From Pseudomonadota bacterium (GTDB taxonomy: Bacteria > Pseudomonadota > Gammaproteobacteria > Burkholderiales > Casimicrobiaceae): 42,551 bases of DNA. The notes under the pieces were generated by a model that had not been told where the DNA came from, did not search any database, and saw nothing but the letters and a program-made list of their open reading frames with translations. A program made the position numbers and the translations under genes. Positions 23,623 to 33,200 of the stretch are shown piece by piece; position 1 is the stretch's first letter, and the number at the start of each line of letters is the position of its first letter. The DNA lies in contig WQUA01000019.1 of assembly GCA_009786025.1 (NCBI GenBank), positions 1-42,551 on the forward strand. Reading direction: 5' to 3'.

Positions 23623-25404
23623 TCAAGACCTCTCGCGCGTGTCTTCCGTTTTTATTTCGGGTTTCTCCCTGAGCGTTTCGACCAGCGCTGCTTGCAGCCG
23701 CGCATGAATTTTCAGGAGGCGGCTGCGCAGCAGCCAGCCCAGGATGAGAACGGACGCAAGCATCAAAAGGAGTTGTTCGCTTGTCGGCAGAATGCCGGTG
23801 CTCAAAACCGCTACCAGCAGCAGGAAGCCGACCAACGTCATCAGCGGAATCAGTTCGGCGATAACGCGGCGCACCGGCTCAGCATAGCGACCGGCGACCG
23901 CCGGCGATACGCTCGACTCCGCCAGCACCATGCTCAACGCTTTCAATTTGCCGTATGCGGCGAGCAGGCATGGCAATGAGCACACAACGGCTGCACCCCA
24001 GACGACCAGCGCGCCCCAGTACGGCGCCAGACCCCAGTCTTCGAGCGCGCCAACAATGTCGGGAGCGAAATAGTGGCCGCCCATGAAGACGACAGTAACG
24101 AGCGCCAGATTGATGACCACCTGCAATACAATCCGGCGGATGATCGCCGCCCGCTGCGCGCGGTCTCCCTGTGGCTGAATGCTTTGCAGCCAGGTAGAGT
24201 AGAGCTGGCCGATGTAAACAACGCGCGGCGGCATTGCATCCGACAGCTTGCGGCTCAACGGGTCAGCCCACTTGATCAGGTACGGCGTCAGCAAGGATGT
24301 CACCGCCGATACCGCTACCGCAGTCGGATAGAGAAATTCGCTCGTTACTTTCAACGATTGACCGAGCGCCGCGATGATGAACGAAAACTCACCGATTTGC
24401 GACAACCCCATGCCGACCCGCATCGAGGTGCGGCCGCTGTTGCCGGCGATAAATGAGGCAGCGCCGCAGGCAAACAGTTTGCCGAACACGACAACCACGG
24501 TAATCAGCACGATTGGCCCAGCGTAAGCAAGCAAAATGCGGGGATCAAATAACAGCCCGATAGCGACGAAGAAGATGGCGCTGAACATATTACGAACCGG
24601 GTCGATGATTCGCTCGATCACGGGAATGTGGCGCGACTCTGCCATGATTGCGCCGATCACAAAAGCGCCGAGCGCAACGCTGTATTCAAGCTTAATCACG
24701 ATCAGGCAAAAGCCGAAGCACAGCGCCAGCACGGTGATCAACATCATCTCATCGTTCTTATAGCGGGCAACGTAATTCAGTAATCGCGGCACAATCAGGA
24801 TGCCCAGCACCAGCGCCGCCACCATGAACAGCGTCAGTTTGCCCAATGTGCTGAGCACTGCCACCGTGCCGACTTCACCGGTAATCGCGATCGACGACAG
24901 CAGGGCAATCATACCGATCGCCAGAATATCGTCGAAGATCAGAATACCGAAAATCAGTTGCGCGAAGCGTTCATGCTTCATTTTCAAGTCGTCGAGCACC
25001 TTGATGATGATGGTGGTGGACGACACCGACAACATAGCGCCGAGGAAAATGCCGTTCATCGCGCCCCAGCCGAAATACATTGCGATCGAATAGCCGGCCC
25101 ACATCATCAGCGCGATTTCGGCCAGCGCCCCGAACAACGCCGTCAAGCCGACGCTGGCCAGTTTCTTCAGCGTAAACTCCAGCCCCAGTGTGAACAGCAG
25201 AAAAATGATGCCCAACTCGGCCAGAATATCAATCGTTTCCTTGTCGTGGATCAACTGAAACGGAGGGGTATAAGGGCCGATAATCACGCCGGCCAGAATG
25301 TAGCCCAGCACAACCGGCTGTTTGAACCGGTGAAACAACAGCGTCACCACCCCGGCAATCAGCATTACGATAGCAAGGTCTTGAATAAAGCCGGCGGCGT
25401 GCAT
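23623..25404 (-). CDS. CPA2-family monovalent cation:proton antiporter (KefB-like membrane domain)
   Basis: The 593-residue protein has the 12-13 TM exchanger core from residue 1 to about 390, with FKQPVVLGYILAGVIIGP, LLFTLGLEF, the SSTTIIIKVL stretch, IFDDILAIG with the ion-binding Asp pair, and GLSQIGEFSFIIA. Unlike KefB/KefC it has no TrkA-N/RCK domain; instead the C-terminal 200 residues contain about three more hydrophobic segments and a charged tail. It probably exchanges K+ or Na+ for H+ in the inner membrane. AAGGAA lies about 12 bp before ATG 25404. The Yip1 gene follows. Confidence 0.92.
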   Translation of the reverse strand: MHAAGFIQDLAIVMLIAGVVTLLFHRFKQPVVLGYILAGVIIGPYTPPFQLIHDKETIDILAELGIIFLLFTLGLEFTLKKLASVGLTALFGALAEIALMMWAGYSIAMYFGWGAMNGIFLGAMLSVSSTTIIIKVLDDLKMKHERFAQLIFGILIFDDILAIGMIALLSSIAITGEVGTVAVLSTLGKLTLFMVAALVLGILIVPRLLNYVARYKNDEMMLITVLALCFGFCLIVIKLEYSVALGAFVIGAIMAESRHIPVIERIIDPVRNMFSAIFFVAIGLLFDPRILLAYAGPIVLITVVVVFGKLFACGAASFIAGNSGRTSMRVGMGLSQIGEFSFIIAALGQSLKVTSEFLYPTAVAVSAVTSLLTPYLIKWADPLSRKLSDAMPPRVVYIGQLYSTWLQSIQPQGDRAQRAAIIRRIVLQVVINLALVTVVFMGGHYFAPDIVGALEDWGLAPYWGALVVWGAAVVCSLPCLLAAYGKLKALSMVLAESSVSPAVAGRYAEPVRRVIAELIPLMTLVGFLLLVAVLSTGILPTSEQLLLMLASVLILGWLLRSRLLKIHARLQAALVETLREKPEIKTEDTRERS

Positions 25405-25727
25405 GTGAAAAGGTTTCCTTGGTGAAAATCAGCGGTGGGAGAGCGCTTTTAATAGCATATTCTACAGTGAGACACCAGCCCCATAATGGGGTTTGCGGGA
25501 CCTGACGAGGGGAACCTTCTCTCCGGCCGCCTCTTTGCGCACTTGCAGAAGAGGGCATTCCCCCCTTTTTGCTGTATTACCGTCACACGGCGCATGTGTT
25601 GACGGTGCAGGCTGCCGAGCCTGCCCGACAGGTAAGCGGATTTTTTGTTTGGGCAAGAAATCCGAAGAAGCGCCCCAAAAAAAGCGCGCCCTCGGGCGCG
25701 CTTTCCTTTTTCGACCATCTGTTTCGA
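25405..25727. other. Gap between the OmpA-type gene and the antiporter gene
   Basis: No gene is supported. It contains the antiporter ribosome site (near 25417), small hairpins CCCCAT/ATGGGG (about 25479-25490) and GCAGGCT/AGCCTGC (about 25607-25624), and the OmpA-type gene's terminator (25677-25704). Several 60-110 codon ORFs across it have no recognisable features. Confidence 0.6.
25677..25704 (-). terminator. Rho-independent terminator of the OmpA-type gene
   Basis: AAAGCGCGCC and GGCGCGCTTT form a perfect 10-bp stem with a 4-nt loop; on the minus strand the stem runs into a T-run (A-run at 25677-25683 on the plus strand). It lies 24 bp after the OmpA-type gene stop. Confidence 0.85.
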
Positions 25728-27506
25728 TCAGGGATCCGCATATACGGAGACCGTCGCGGTGGCCGTGCCGCCGTAACCATCGGCGATGGTGTATTGGAAC
25801 GTATCGTGTCCGATGAAGTTGTGCCTGGCTTGATAGGTCAGGATATTTCCTTTTTGCGTTACCGTACCGTTGGCCGGCTGGGTGAACGAAACGACCGTAA
25901 GCGTGTCGCCATCCGGGTCGTGATCGTTGGAGAGCACGTCAATATCCACCGGCTGGTTGTACCCGGCGACCGCATAATCGTCAACGGCGACCGGATGTTG
26001 GTTGGCCACCACTTTATCGCCTTCGCTGGTCGTAGCTGTTTCTTTCTTCGTGCGGTAAACATCAACCGTTTGCTTGTACTCCGACGGCGTGCGCAACGCC
26101 CGCCGTGCCCACGTCGGCTCGGAAGCGATTTCTTCACGCCGCCATTCGATCCGGGGCTCGGGGGCAGGCGTGGCGACCGGAGGTGTTGGCGGTGTCGCCG
26201 GTTCGGTCACCGATTGGTTTTCAAGCGTGACGTATTCGATATCGACGCGACGGTTCTTCGGCCTGCCCTCTTTATCGTTTGGATAACGGGGTTCACGTAG
26301 TCCCTTGCCTTCGGCGATCATCTTGTCGGCAGCAACGCCCTTGCTCACCAGATACTGGAACACGGAATTGGCGCGGCGTTCGGAGAGTTTCTGGTTGTAA
26401 GTTGCTGAGCCTATGTTGCAGGTATGCCCAGTGATGTAAATGTTGCCTTCAATGTCGCTCGATTTGAGGCGACTGGCTACCGTATCCAGTGCCTGATTGG
26501 CGGCGGGTTGCAATTGTGCGCTGTCGAATTTGAAGAACACGTCCGCCGCTGCCGTCGCCGTCGTCTTGACGAGATGTTTCTTCGGCGGTTCCGTCGTCGT
26601 CGCTGTCGTCGCCGTACTTGTCGTTGCAGCCGCCACCGGCACTTCGACTTGCACGTCGCGGTATTGCCTGGCTGGGCGCCAAAGCGGATCACCGAACGAG
26701 AACCGGTACATCACCATGATGCGCTGATCGTTCTTGTCGATCTCGGCGTCGCCGGTCTTGTGGTAAACCTCGCCGATCAGCGCGACGCTGTGCGGTGTGC
26801 CGACGAAAAACTTTTCAATCCCGAGCGTGCCAGTGACCTGGCTGGAGGATTGTTTCCCCCATTCGTAGTCAACACCGCCGAACCAGCGCAACGCCCAATC
26901 CTCATGGAAGCGACCAACGCGAGCGCCGACGCCCCAGTCGTAAGCGCGTTCAAATATTTGGGTGTAAGTCGTCGTGGTAATGTCTTGCGTCCAGCTATGG
27001 TTGTTTTCGATGCCGGAGATGGTTTGCGTCGATGTGGAGACGCTGTTTTCAATCTCGCGTCTGCCGGTAACCCCTGCCGACCCGTACAGTGACCCGTTCC
27101 AGTGTTCGTTTTCCAGGCCGACGCCCGCCGTCACTTTTTGGTCATGACGGTAATTCTGATCGTACCCGGCAAAGAGTTTGCGCACCGAAGCGGTCTTGTC
27201 GTCGGCCGGCTGCCAATGGAATGACAACCGGGCGCCTGCGCCCGAACGGGCTGTGGCGTAACCGTCGGCAATCCATGCCGTATTGTCGGTTTCATGGAAC
27301 ACATAAAGCAATTCGCCGCGCCACAGATTCTCCGACTGATAGCCGCCGCTGATCCGGAACGGCGCACCGACGTAATTCAGTTCTTCCTGTTGCTTGGTAT
27401 CCGGTTTGGCGGCTTCCGGCGGTGTTTGCGCAAAAACAGCCGGCGCGCATAGCGCCGCGATTGCTAACGCCAGCCAACGGCGTTGAAAAGGTTTCGAAGC
27501 AGGCAT
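25728..27506 (-). CDS. Outer membrane protein: beta-barrel, OmpA domain and C-terminal Ig-like domain
   Basis: The 592-residue protein has a signal peptide ending AVFA-Q, then about 250 residues of amphipathic strands with many aromatic ends (probably an outer membrane barrel), a Thr-rich linker, an OmpA peptidoglycan-binding domain at about 322-426 (FFKFDSAQL; YITGHTCNIGSATYNQKLSE; GRPKNRRVDIEYV), a proline-rich spacer, and a C-terminal domain at about 504-590 (VDIDVLSNDHDPDGDTLTV; FIGHDTFQYTIADGYGG) of the cadherin/Big-like kind. The usual Asp after GHT in the OmpA motif is Cys here, while the downstream Arg is kept. ATG 27506 is preferred over 27512 because AAGGA is better spaced. Its terminator is at 25677-25704. 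Confidence 0.85.
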   Translation of the reverse strand: MPASKPFQRRWLALAIAALCAPAVFAQTPPEAAKPDTKQQEELNYVGAPFRISGGYQSENLWRGELLYVFHETDNTAWIADGYATARSGAGARLSFHWQPADDKTASVRKLFAGYDQNYRHDQKVTAGVGLENEHWNGSLYGSAGVTGRREIENSVSTSTQTISGIENNHSWTQDITTTTYTQIFERAYDWGVGARVGRFHEDWALRWFGGVDYEWGKQSSSQVTGTLGIEKFFVGTPHSVALIGEVYHKTGDAEIDKNDQRIMVMYRFSFGDPLWRPARQYRDVQVEVPVAAATTSTATTATTTEPPKKHLVKTTATAAADVFFKFDSAQLQPAANQALDTVASRLKSSDIEGNIYITGHTCNIGSATYNQKLSERRANSVFQYLVSKGVAADKMIAEGKGLREPRYPNDKEGRPKNRRVDIEYVTLENQSVTEPATPPTPPVATPAPEPRIEWRREEIASEPTWARRALRTPSEYKQTVDVYRTKKETATTSEGDKVVANQHPVAVDDYAVAGYNQPVDIDVLSNDHDPDGDTLTVVSFTQPANGTVTQKGNILTYQARHNFIGHDTFQYTIADGYGGTATATVSVYADP

Positions 27507-27654
27507 AACCATTTCCTTATTCTGTAAAATCGTCAGCGCTCATTGTCACCTAAAGACACAATAAAAGCCACGTGCAACGATTTTCTTCTGATGCTCTCTT
27601 TCCGCATGTGGCGCGTTCACAACGAATCTTTTCCGGATCGTAAAAAGGGCATTC

Positions 27655-27680
27655 TTTTTTCTCCATTTGGAGACAAAAAA
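27655..27680. terminator. A/T-flanked palindrome between the OmpA-type gene and lplA
   Basis: TTTTTTCTCCATTTGGAG is followed by A-rich DNA; the arms CTCC/GGAG with flanking T and A runs form an almost perfect inverted repeat. It looks like a terminator but lies upstream of both divergent genes, so it may be a leftover or a barrier between them. Confidence 0.4.
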
Positions 27681-27738
27681 CCGAGAAACGGTCTCTTTAC
27701 TGCCACGGCTCTGCTCTTCTGCTGTTTTCTCTTGCCGC

Positions 27739-27744
27739 TATAAT
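27739..27744 (+). promoter_or_regulatory. Consensus -10 box of lplA
   Basis: A perfect TATAAT lies 31 bp before ATG 27775; the spaced upstream hexamer (CTTCTG) is poor. It supports the shorter lplA start, since transcription would begin near 27751, downstream of the longer ORF start at 27667. Confidence 0.5.
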
Positions 27745-27774
27745 CTGCTTTTTCTTTTCTCTCCTTTGCTTCTC

Positions 27775-28785
27775 ATGCGGTTGCGCCTGCTGTTTTCCGA
27801 TTCGCACGATCCATTATTCAACCTTGCTGTGGAAGACGGCATCTTCCGGCAGATGGCCGCCGACAGCGCCGCGCTTTTTCTCTGGCGCAACAACAATACC
27901 GTTGTGATCGGTCGCGCGCAAAACCCGTGGAAAGAATGCAACACGCAACGGATGGTGGCGGACGGCGTTACGCTGGCGCGGCGGCAGAGCGGTGGTGGCG
28001 CAGTCTTTCACGACCTCGGCAATACCTGCTTTACCTTCATGGCCGGCAAACCGGGTTACGACAAAACGGTTTCGACGCAGATTCTGTTGAACGCACTACA
28101 CGCGCTTGGCATTGCCGCCGAAGCATCGGGGCGCAACGATCTCGTCATTCAGGCTGCCGACGGGCCGCGCAAAATTTCTGGTTCGGCATACCGCGAAACA
28201 CTCGACCGCGGCTTTCATCACGGCACGGTTTTACTGAGTGCCAATCTGACCCGTCTTGCCGACTACCTGAACCCCGACCCGAAAAAACTTCAGACAAAAG
28301 GGATCGCTTCGATCCGTTCGCGCGTTGCCAATCTTGCCGAGCTCAGGCCGGACATTGATCACGCGAAATTGTGCGATGCGCTGATAAAAGCTTTTTTCGC
28401 GCATTACGGCAGCGAGACCGCTGCTGAGCATATTTCTCCCGATGTATTTCCCGACCTGCCCGGCTTTGCTGAAACTTACGCCAGGCAAAAAAGCTGGGAA
28501 TGGAATTTCGGGTACACGCCCGATTTCATGCACACCTTCGACGCTCGCTTCGATTGGGGAGGCGTCGAACTTTATTTCGATGTCGAGAAGGGCGTCATCA
28601 CCCGCGCCCGGCTTTTCACCGACAGCCTGAATCCGGCGCCGCTCGAAGCGTTTGCCGCGCAGTTGCCGGGAACGCTTTACCGGCCACGGGCGCTGCAATC
28701 GTTTCTGAAAACATGGCAGGCGCAATACCCTGAGATGCCCGAGTTACATGCGTTCGGCGAGTGGTTGATTTCGGAAGTTCGGTGA
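27775..28785 (+). CDS. lplA: Lipoate-protein ligase A
   Basis: Attaches free lipoate to lipoyl domains of 2-oxoacid dehydrogenases and the glycine cleavage H protein, using ATP. The 336-residue protein has [15 protein letters not shown] at 69-83, the lipoyl-AMP loop, the catalytic Lys133 in [11 protein letters not shown], and [13 protein letters not shown]-terminal accessory domain ([28 protein letters not shown]) is present, as in full-length LplA. I chose ATG 27775 over a 36-residue longer form because the extension is hydrophobic and not conserved, and a TATAAT box lies inside it. No lipB or lipA is nearby. Confidence 0.93.
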   Translation: MRLRLLFSDSHDPLFNLAVEDGIFRQMAADSAALFLWRNNNTVVIGRAQNPWKECNTQRMVADGVTLARRQSGGGAVFHDLGNTCFTFMAGKPGYDKTVSTQILLNALHALGIAAEASGRNDLVIQAADGPRKISGSAYRETLDRGFHHGTVLLSANLTRLADYLNPDPKKLQTKGIASIRSRVANLAELRPDIDHAKLCDALIKAFFAHYGSETAAEHISPDVFPDLPGFAETYARQKSWEWNFGYTPDFMHTFDARFDWGGVELYFDVEKGVITRARLFTDSLNPAPLEAFAAQLPGTLYRPRALQSFLKTWQAQYPEMPELHAFGEWLISEVR

Positions 28786-28935
28786 TGAGCGGAGGCCAGA
28801 AATCAGGCGTTCCGAATGCGGCGTCCTGCGTGGAGCGTGTCATCCTGCGCGAAGTCGTAAGGCATAGAAGTGGGTGCGGCTTGACAGCCCTTGCCCGCGC
28901 CACAACGCTTGATGTACGAGAAGGGGCTCTGTGCG

Positions 28936-28961
28936 ATTTTTTGTGCTCTTTGCAGTTAAAA
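28936..28961 (-). repeat. CGCAAAGAA-type dispersed repeat, copy upstream of moeB
   Basis: A degenerate copy reading TTGTGCTCTTTGCAGTTAAA on the plus strand, similar to the end of 8596-8625 and 19475-19503 (CTTTGCGGTTAT). As with mnmE, it lies a few dozen bases before the next start codon, here the moeB ATG at 28988. Confidence 0.5.
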
Positions 28962-28987
28962 TGTTCCGAGAAGAGAGCAAATTCATC

Positions 28988-29743
28988 ATGGACGATCTGC
29001 AACTGCTTCGCTACAGCCGCCATATCCTCCTGACGGAATGGGGGACGGAGGCGCAGGCAAAATGCGCTGCTGCGCACGCTGTAATCATCGGCGTTGGCGG
29101 TTTGGGCTCCCCCGCTGCGCATTTTCTCGCCGCCGCCGGCGTTGGCGCCATCACGTTGTGCGACAGCGATGAAGTCGATTTGACCAACCTTCAGCGGCAA
29201 ATGCTTTATACCACTGCCGATGTCGGCAGGCGCAAAGTGGTGGCGGCGCGGGATCGTTTATTGGCAGTTAACCCGATGATCACCGTACGTATTCACGATA
29301 AGCGGATGGATGATGCGGCATTGAAAGAGCTCGTTCGCGCCGCCGATGTCGTGCTCGACTGCACCGACAATTACAAAACGCGGCACGCGATCAACCGCGC
29401 CTGTGTCGCCGCGCGTGCGCCGTTGGTCTCGGGCGCGGTGATTCGCTTTGACGGGCAAGTGACCGTATTCGACCCGCGCGATAACGATTCGCCATGCTAC
29501 CACTGCCTGTTTGGCGAAAACGAATCGCTCGAAGAAGTGCGCTGTGCGACGATGGGCGTTTTTGCGCCGCTGGTCGGTATCATCGGCGCGACGCAGGCTG
29601 CGGAAGCGCTGAAACTTTTGACCGGCGCGGGCGAACCGTTAACGGGGCGCCTGCTGATGCTCGATGCGTTGACGATGCGTTGGCAGACAGTGAACATCAA
29701 GCGAGACCGGAATTGTCCGGTGTGTTCAGGTTTTGATACCTGA
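28988..29743 (+). CDS. moeB: HesA/MoeB/ThiF family adenylyltransferase
   Basis: Adenylates the C-terminal Gly-Gly of a small sulfur-carrier protein (MoaD or ThiS). The 251-residue protein starts with LLRYSRHILL, has the nucleotide loop GVGGLGSPAA at 35-44, DSDEVDLTNLQRQ at 59-71 and DCTDNYKTRHAIN, and a zinc site made of CYHC (170-173) and CPVC (243-246). MoeB and ThiF cannot be told apart with certainty by eye; the length and lack of a rhodanese domain favour plain MoeB/ThiF. ATG 28988 is preferred to the longer ORF because the extension is repeat-derived. The stop TGA (29741-29743) lies in a heptad-type repeat. Convergent with slmA. Confidence 0.9.
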   Translation: MDDLQLLRYSRHILLTEWGTEAQAKCAAAHAVIIGVGGLGSPAAHFLAAAGVGAITLCDSDEVDLTNLQRQMLYTTADVGRRKVVAARDRLLAVNPMITVRIHDKRMDDAALKELVRAADVVLDCTDNYKTRHAINRACVAARAPLVSGAVIRFDGQVTVFDPRDNDSPCYHCLFGENESLEEVRCATMGVFAPLVGIIGATQAAEALKLLTGAGEPLTGRLLMLDALTMRWQTVNIKRDRNCPVCSGFDT

Positions 29744-29751
29744 TTCCTGTA

Positions 29752-30327
29752 CTACTCCAACAAAAACGCCCGCTGCGCCTCCCAACCTTCCTGCGGTCGG
29801 CGTTTGAACCCAGTTTTGACGAAGAGCTGCCAGCGACCGGTTACATAGGCGGCCAACACTGCTGCATGAGCAGTGATGTCGTGTTCGCGCGGCAGCCGGT
29901 CGGCCAGTTGCGCGACGCGCAACGACTGGCGGAGCGCCGCCTCGATTCGGTCGAAAAGCTGGTTGATCCGCTGTTGCAACCGCTCGTTTTCATGTACCAG
30001 CGCTTCGCCGGTCAGTACGCGGGTCATCCCCGGGTTTTTTTCGGCGAAACTGAGCAGCATCGAAACGATGTGCTCGGCTTGCGCGTAGCCGTCCTCGCTG
30101 TCGGACTGAATTTTGTTGACCAGAGAAAAAAGGGTGGTTTCGATGAATTCGATCAATCCCTCATACATCTGCGCCTTGCTGGCGAAATGGCGATACAGCG
30201 CTGCTTCGGAGACGTCGAGCTGCGTCGCCAACGCGGCGGTCGTAATTTTTTCAACACGCGGATTTTCCAGCATCCCCGCCAGCGTTTGCAGAATTTGCCC
30301 GCGGCGTTCTCCCTGTCGTCCTGCCAT
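29752..30327 (-). CDS. slmA: Nucleoid occlusion factor SlmA (TetR family)
   Basis: SlmA binds specific chromosomal sites and disrupts FtsZ assembly over the nucleoid. The 191-residue protein has an N-terminal TetR helix-turn-helix (ITTAALATQLDVSEAALYRHFASKAQMYEGLIEF, about 28-61), followed by family-typical LLSFAEKNPGMTRVLTGEAL and RINQLFDRIEAALRQSL. The ATG at 30327 has GGGGAGA 3 bp upstream. It follows argB by 34 bp on the same strand, a pairing common in betaproteobacteria. It could be annotated simply as a TetR regulator, but the mid-protein motif is distinctive. Confidence 0.93.
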   Translation of the reverse strand: MAGRQGERRGQILQTLAGMLENPRVEKITTAALATQLDVSEAALYRHFASKAQMYEGLIEFIETTLFSLVNKIQSDSEDGYAQAEHIVSMLLSFAEKNPGMTRVLTGEALVHENERLQQRINQLFDRIEAALRQSLRVAQLADRLPREHDITAHAAVLAAYVTGRWQLFVKTGFKRRPQEGWEAQRAFLLE

Positions 30328-30361
30328 GCTTCTCCCCTTACCGCTGTATTCTGTTTAAATA

Positions 30362-31321
<960 letters not shown>

Positions 31322-31345
31322 TCAGGATCAGAGGTCAGAGGTCAG
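31322..31345 (-). repeat. Heptad repeat containing the stop of the WbpM-like gene
   Basis: On the minus strand this reads TTCTGACCTCTGACCTCTGA followed by TCCTGAT. The stop codon TGA of the WbpM-like gene (31328-31330) is inside the repeat, and the last protein residues LTSDL are encoded by it. Confidence 0.7.
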
Positions 31346-33193
31346 AACAACGCCCTGCCGCGCTTCTGATTTCTGATACTCCGGAATCCAGCATTTCAGC
31401 CATTCGCGCAGCGTTTCGGGAGCAGGCAGCGCTTGATCGTTCTCGCAATGCGCGATGATTTCTTCGATTCGCCCGCTGGGCACTTGCCGCGCTTGCGCCA
31501 CTTTGATTTTCGGGTGTGGCGTCGGTCGCCCTTCTTCGTCGCTTGTCAGCAGTTCTTCGTGTAGTTTCTCACCGGCGCGCAAGCCGGTGAATTCGATTTT
31601 GACCTGCTCGGGATCAGCGCCCGACAATCGGATCATGTTGCGCGCCAGATCGACAATCCGGATCGGCTCACCCATGTCCAGCACCATGATGTCGCCGCCG
31701 GCCCCTTGCAACCCCGCCTGCAACACCAATCCCACTGCCTCGGGGATCGACATGAAATAACGGGTAATTTCCGGATGCGTGACCGTTACCGGCCCGCCGC
31801 GGGCGATCTGCGCCTGAAACTTGGGGATGACACTGCCAGCGCTGTTCAGCACATTGCCGAAACGCACCATCACGAACTGCGTCGTACCGTTTTGCAGCCA
31901 TTGGCAGACCATTTCGGCGAGTCGCTTGGATGCGCCCATGATGGAGCCGGGGTTGACCGCTTTATCGGTCGAAATCAGCACAAATTTGGCGACTCCGGCG
32001 GCGGCGGCGGCGCGCCCCAGCACGAAGGTGCCATAAGCGTTGTTACGCACCGCCTGCCAGGCATTACCCTCATCCTCCATCAGCGGCACATGCTTGTACG
32101 CTGCTGCGTGAAAAATCACATCCGGCCGGTAGCGCGAGAGCGCCGTTGCCGCCAGCGCTACATCCTTGACGTCCCCGATCTGCGCCACCAGTCGGGTTTT
32201 TTCATGCGTCAATGCCGCCAACTCACTACGGATTTCATAGAGTGCAGCTTCCGAAATATCGAACAGCACCAGTGTTGCGGGCTGATAGCGCAGAATTTGT
32301 CGGCACAGTTCGCTGCCGATCGAGCCGCCCGCGCCGGTCACCAGCACCACCTTGTTTCCCAGCCAATCGGCCAGCCCGGGCATATCGAGCAGCACTGGCT
32401 CGCGCCCGAGCAGGTCCTCGACATCGAGATTGCGCCAGGTGGTCAGTTGCGTGCCGGCCAGCAGGTCTTCGTAGGATGGCACGGTCAACGCCTTGACGCC
32501 GACCTCCAGACACATTTCGCTGACCTGGCGACGAATCCGGTGGTTGGCTGACGGCAGCGCCAGCACTACTTTGAACACGTTATAACGTTTCACCCAATGC
32601 GCCAGCTCGTCGATGCCGCCCAGCACCGGCACGCCATGCACGCGGCGGTGCTGCTTTCTAAGGTCATCGTCGAGAAAACCGACGATGCGCCATTCGCGGC
32701 TGCCTGCCAGCGCCTCGGCCAGTCGTACTCCGGCGGCGCCGGCGCCCAGCACCAAAATCGGCTCACCCAGCGCGGTTAACGGGCTGAATAGCCGCGCTTC
32801 GCGCCACATCCGGTAAACAAGGCGACTGCCCGCCATCAGAAAGGTCAGTACAATCGGGTAAAGCAACAACACCGTGCGCGGAACATTGGCCGGCGTTTGT
32901 ACCAACATCAATACTAACGGAATCGCCAGCGCGCCCAGTCCGGCCGACACAACAATCCGCTTCAAATCATCAAGACTGGCGTAACGCCACAAGCCGCGGT
33001 ACAAGCCGATGGCTACGCAGACCACTGCCTGTACCGGAATCACCCAGACCAGCGTTTGGCGCAATCCTTCCCAATCCATCGGCAGCGACCATAAAGAAAA
33101 ACGCAGCCCATAGATCGCCCACCACGCGACCAGCGCAGCGACAATATCGTGAAAAAAAGCAAACCAAGCCCGGCCGCGGGGAACTCGCGTCAT
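31328..33193 (-). CDS. WbpM/CapD-type UDP-sugar 4,6-dehydratase (membrane-bound)
   Basis: Converts a UDP-N-acetyl sugar to its 4-keto-6-deoxy form for surface glycan synthesis. The 621-residue protein has about four N-terminal TM helices (1-130), a first Rossmann region (LVLGAGAAGVRLAEAL, 148-162), then the catalytic short-chain dehydrogenase domain with TGAGGSIGSEL at 286-296, AAAYKHVPLME and ISTDKAVNPGSIMGASKR at 407-424, in which Met419 replaces the usual catalytic Tyr and Lys423 is kept, as in WbpM/FlaA1-type enzymes. Its start is 7 bp after the WecA-like gene, so they form one operon. The last codons are made of repeat sequence. Confidence 0.93.
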   Translation of the reverse strand: MTRVPRGRAWFAFFHDIVAALVAWWAIYGLRFSLWSLPMDWEGLRQTLVWVIPVQAVVCVAIGLYRGLWRYASLDDLKRIVVSAGLGALAIPLVLMLVQTPANVPRTVLLLYPIVLTFLMAGSRLVYRMWREARLFSPLTALGEPILVLGAGAAGVRLAEALAGSREWRIVGFLDDDLRKQHRRVHGVPVLGGIDELAHWVKRYNVFKVVLALPSANHRIRRQVSEMCLEVGVKALTVPSYEDLLAGTQLTTWRNLDVEDLLGREPVLLDMPGLADWLGNKVVLVTGAGGSIGSELCRQILRYQPATLVLFDISEAALYEIRSELAALTHEKTRLVAQIGDVKDVALAATALSRYRPDVIFHAAAYKHVPLMEDEGNAWQAVRNNAYGTFVLGRAAAAAGVAKFVLISTDKAVNPGSIMGASKRLAEMVCQWLQNGTTQFVMVRFGNVLNSAGSVIPKFQAQIARGGPVTVTHPEITRYFMSIPEAVGLVLQAGLQGAGGDIMVLDMGEPIRIVDLARNMIRLSGADPEQVKIEFTGLRAGEKLHEELLTSDEEGRPTPHPKIKVAQARQVPSGRIEEIIAHCENDQALPAPETLREWLKCWIPEYQKSEARQGVVLTSDL

Positions 33194-33200
33194 GAGGTGT

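Noticed and set aside
27667..27774. Longer N-terminus for lplA
   Set aside because: It would add 36 non-conserved residues and starts upstream of the TATAAT box that seems to drive the gene.
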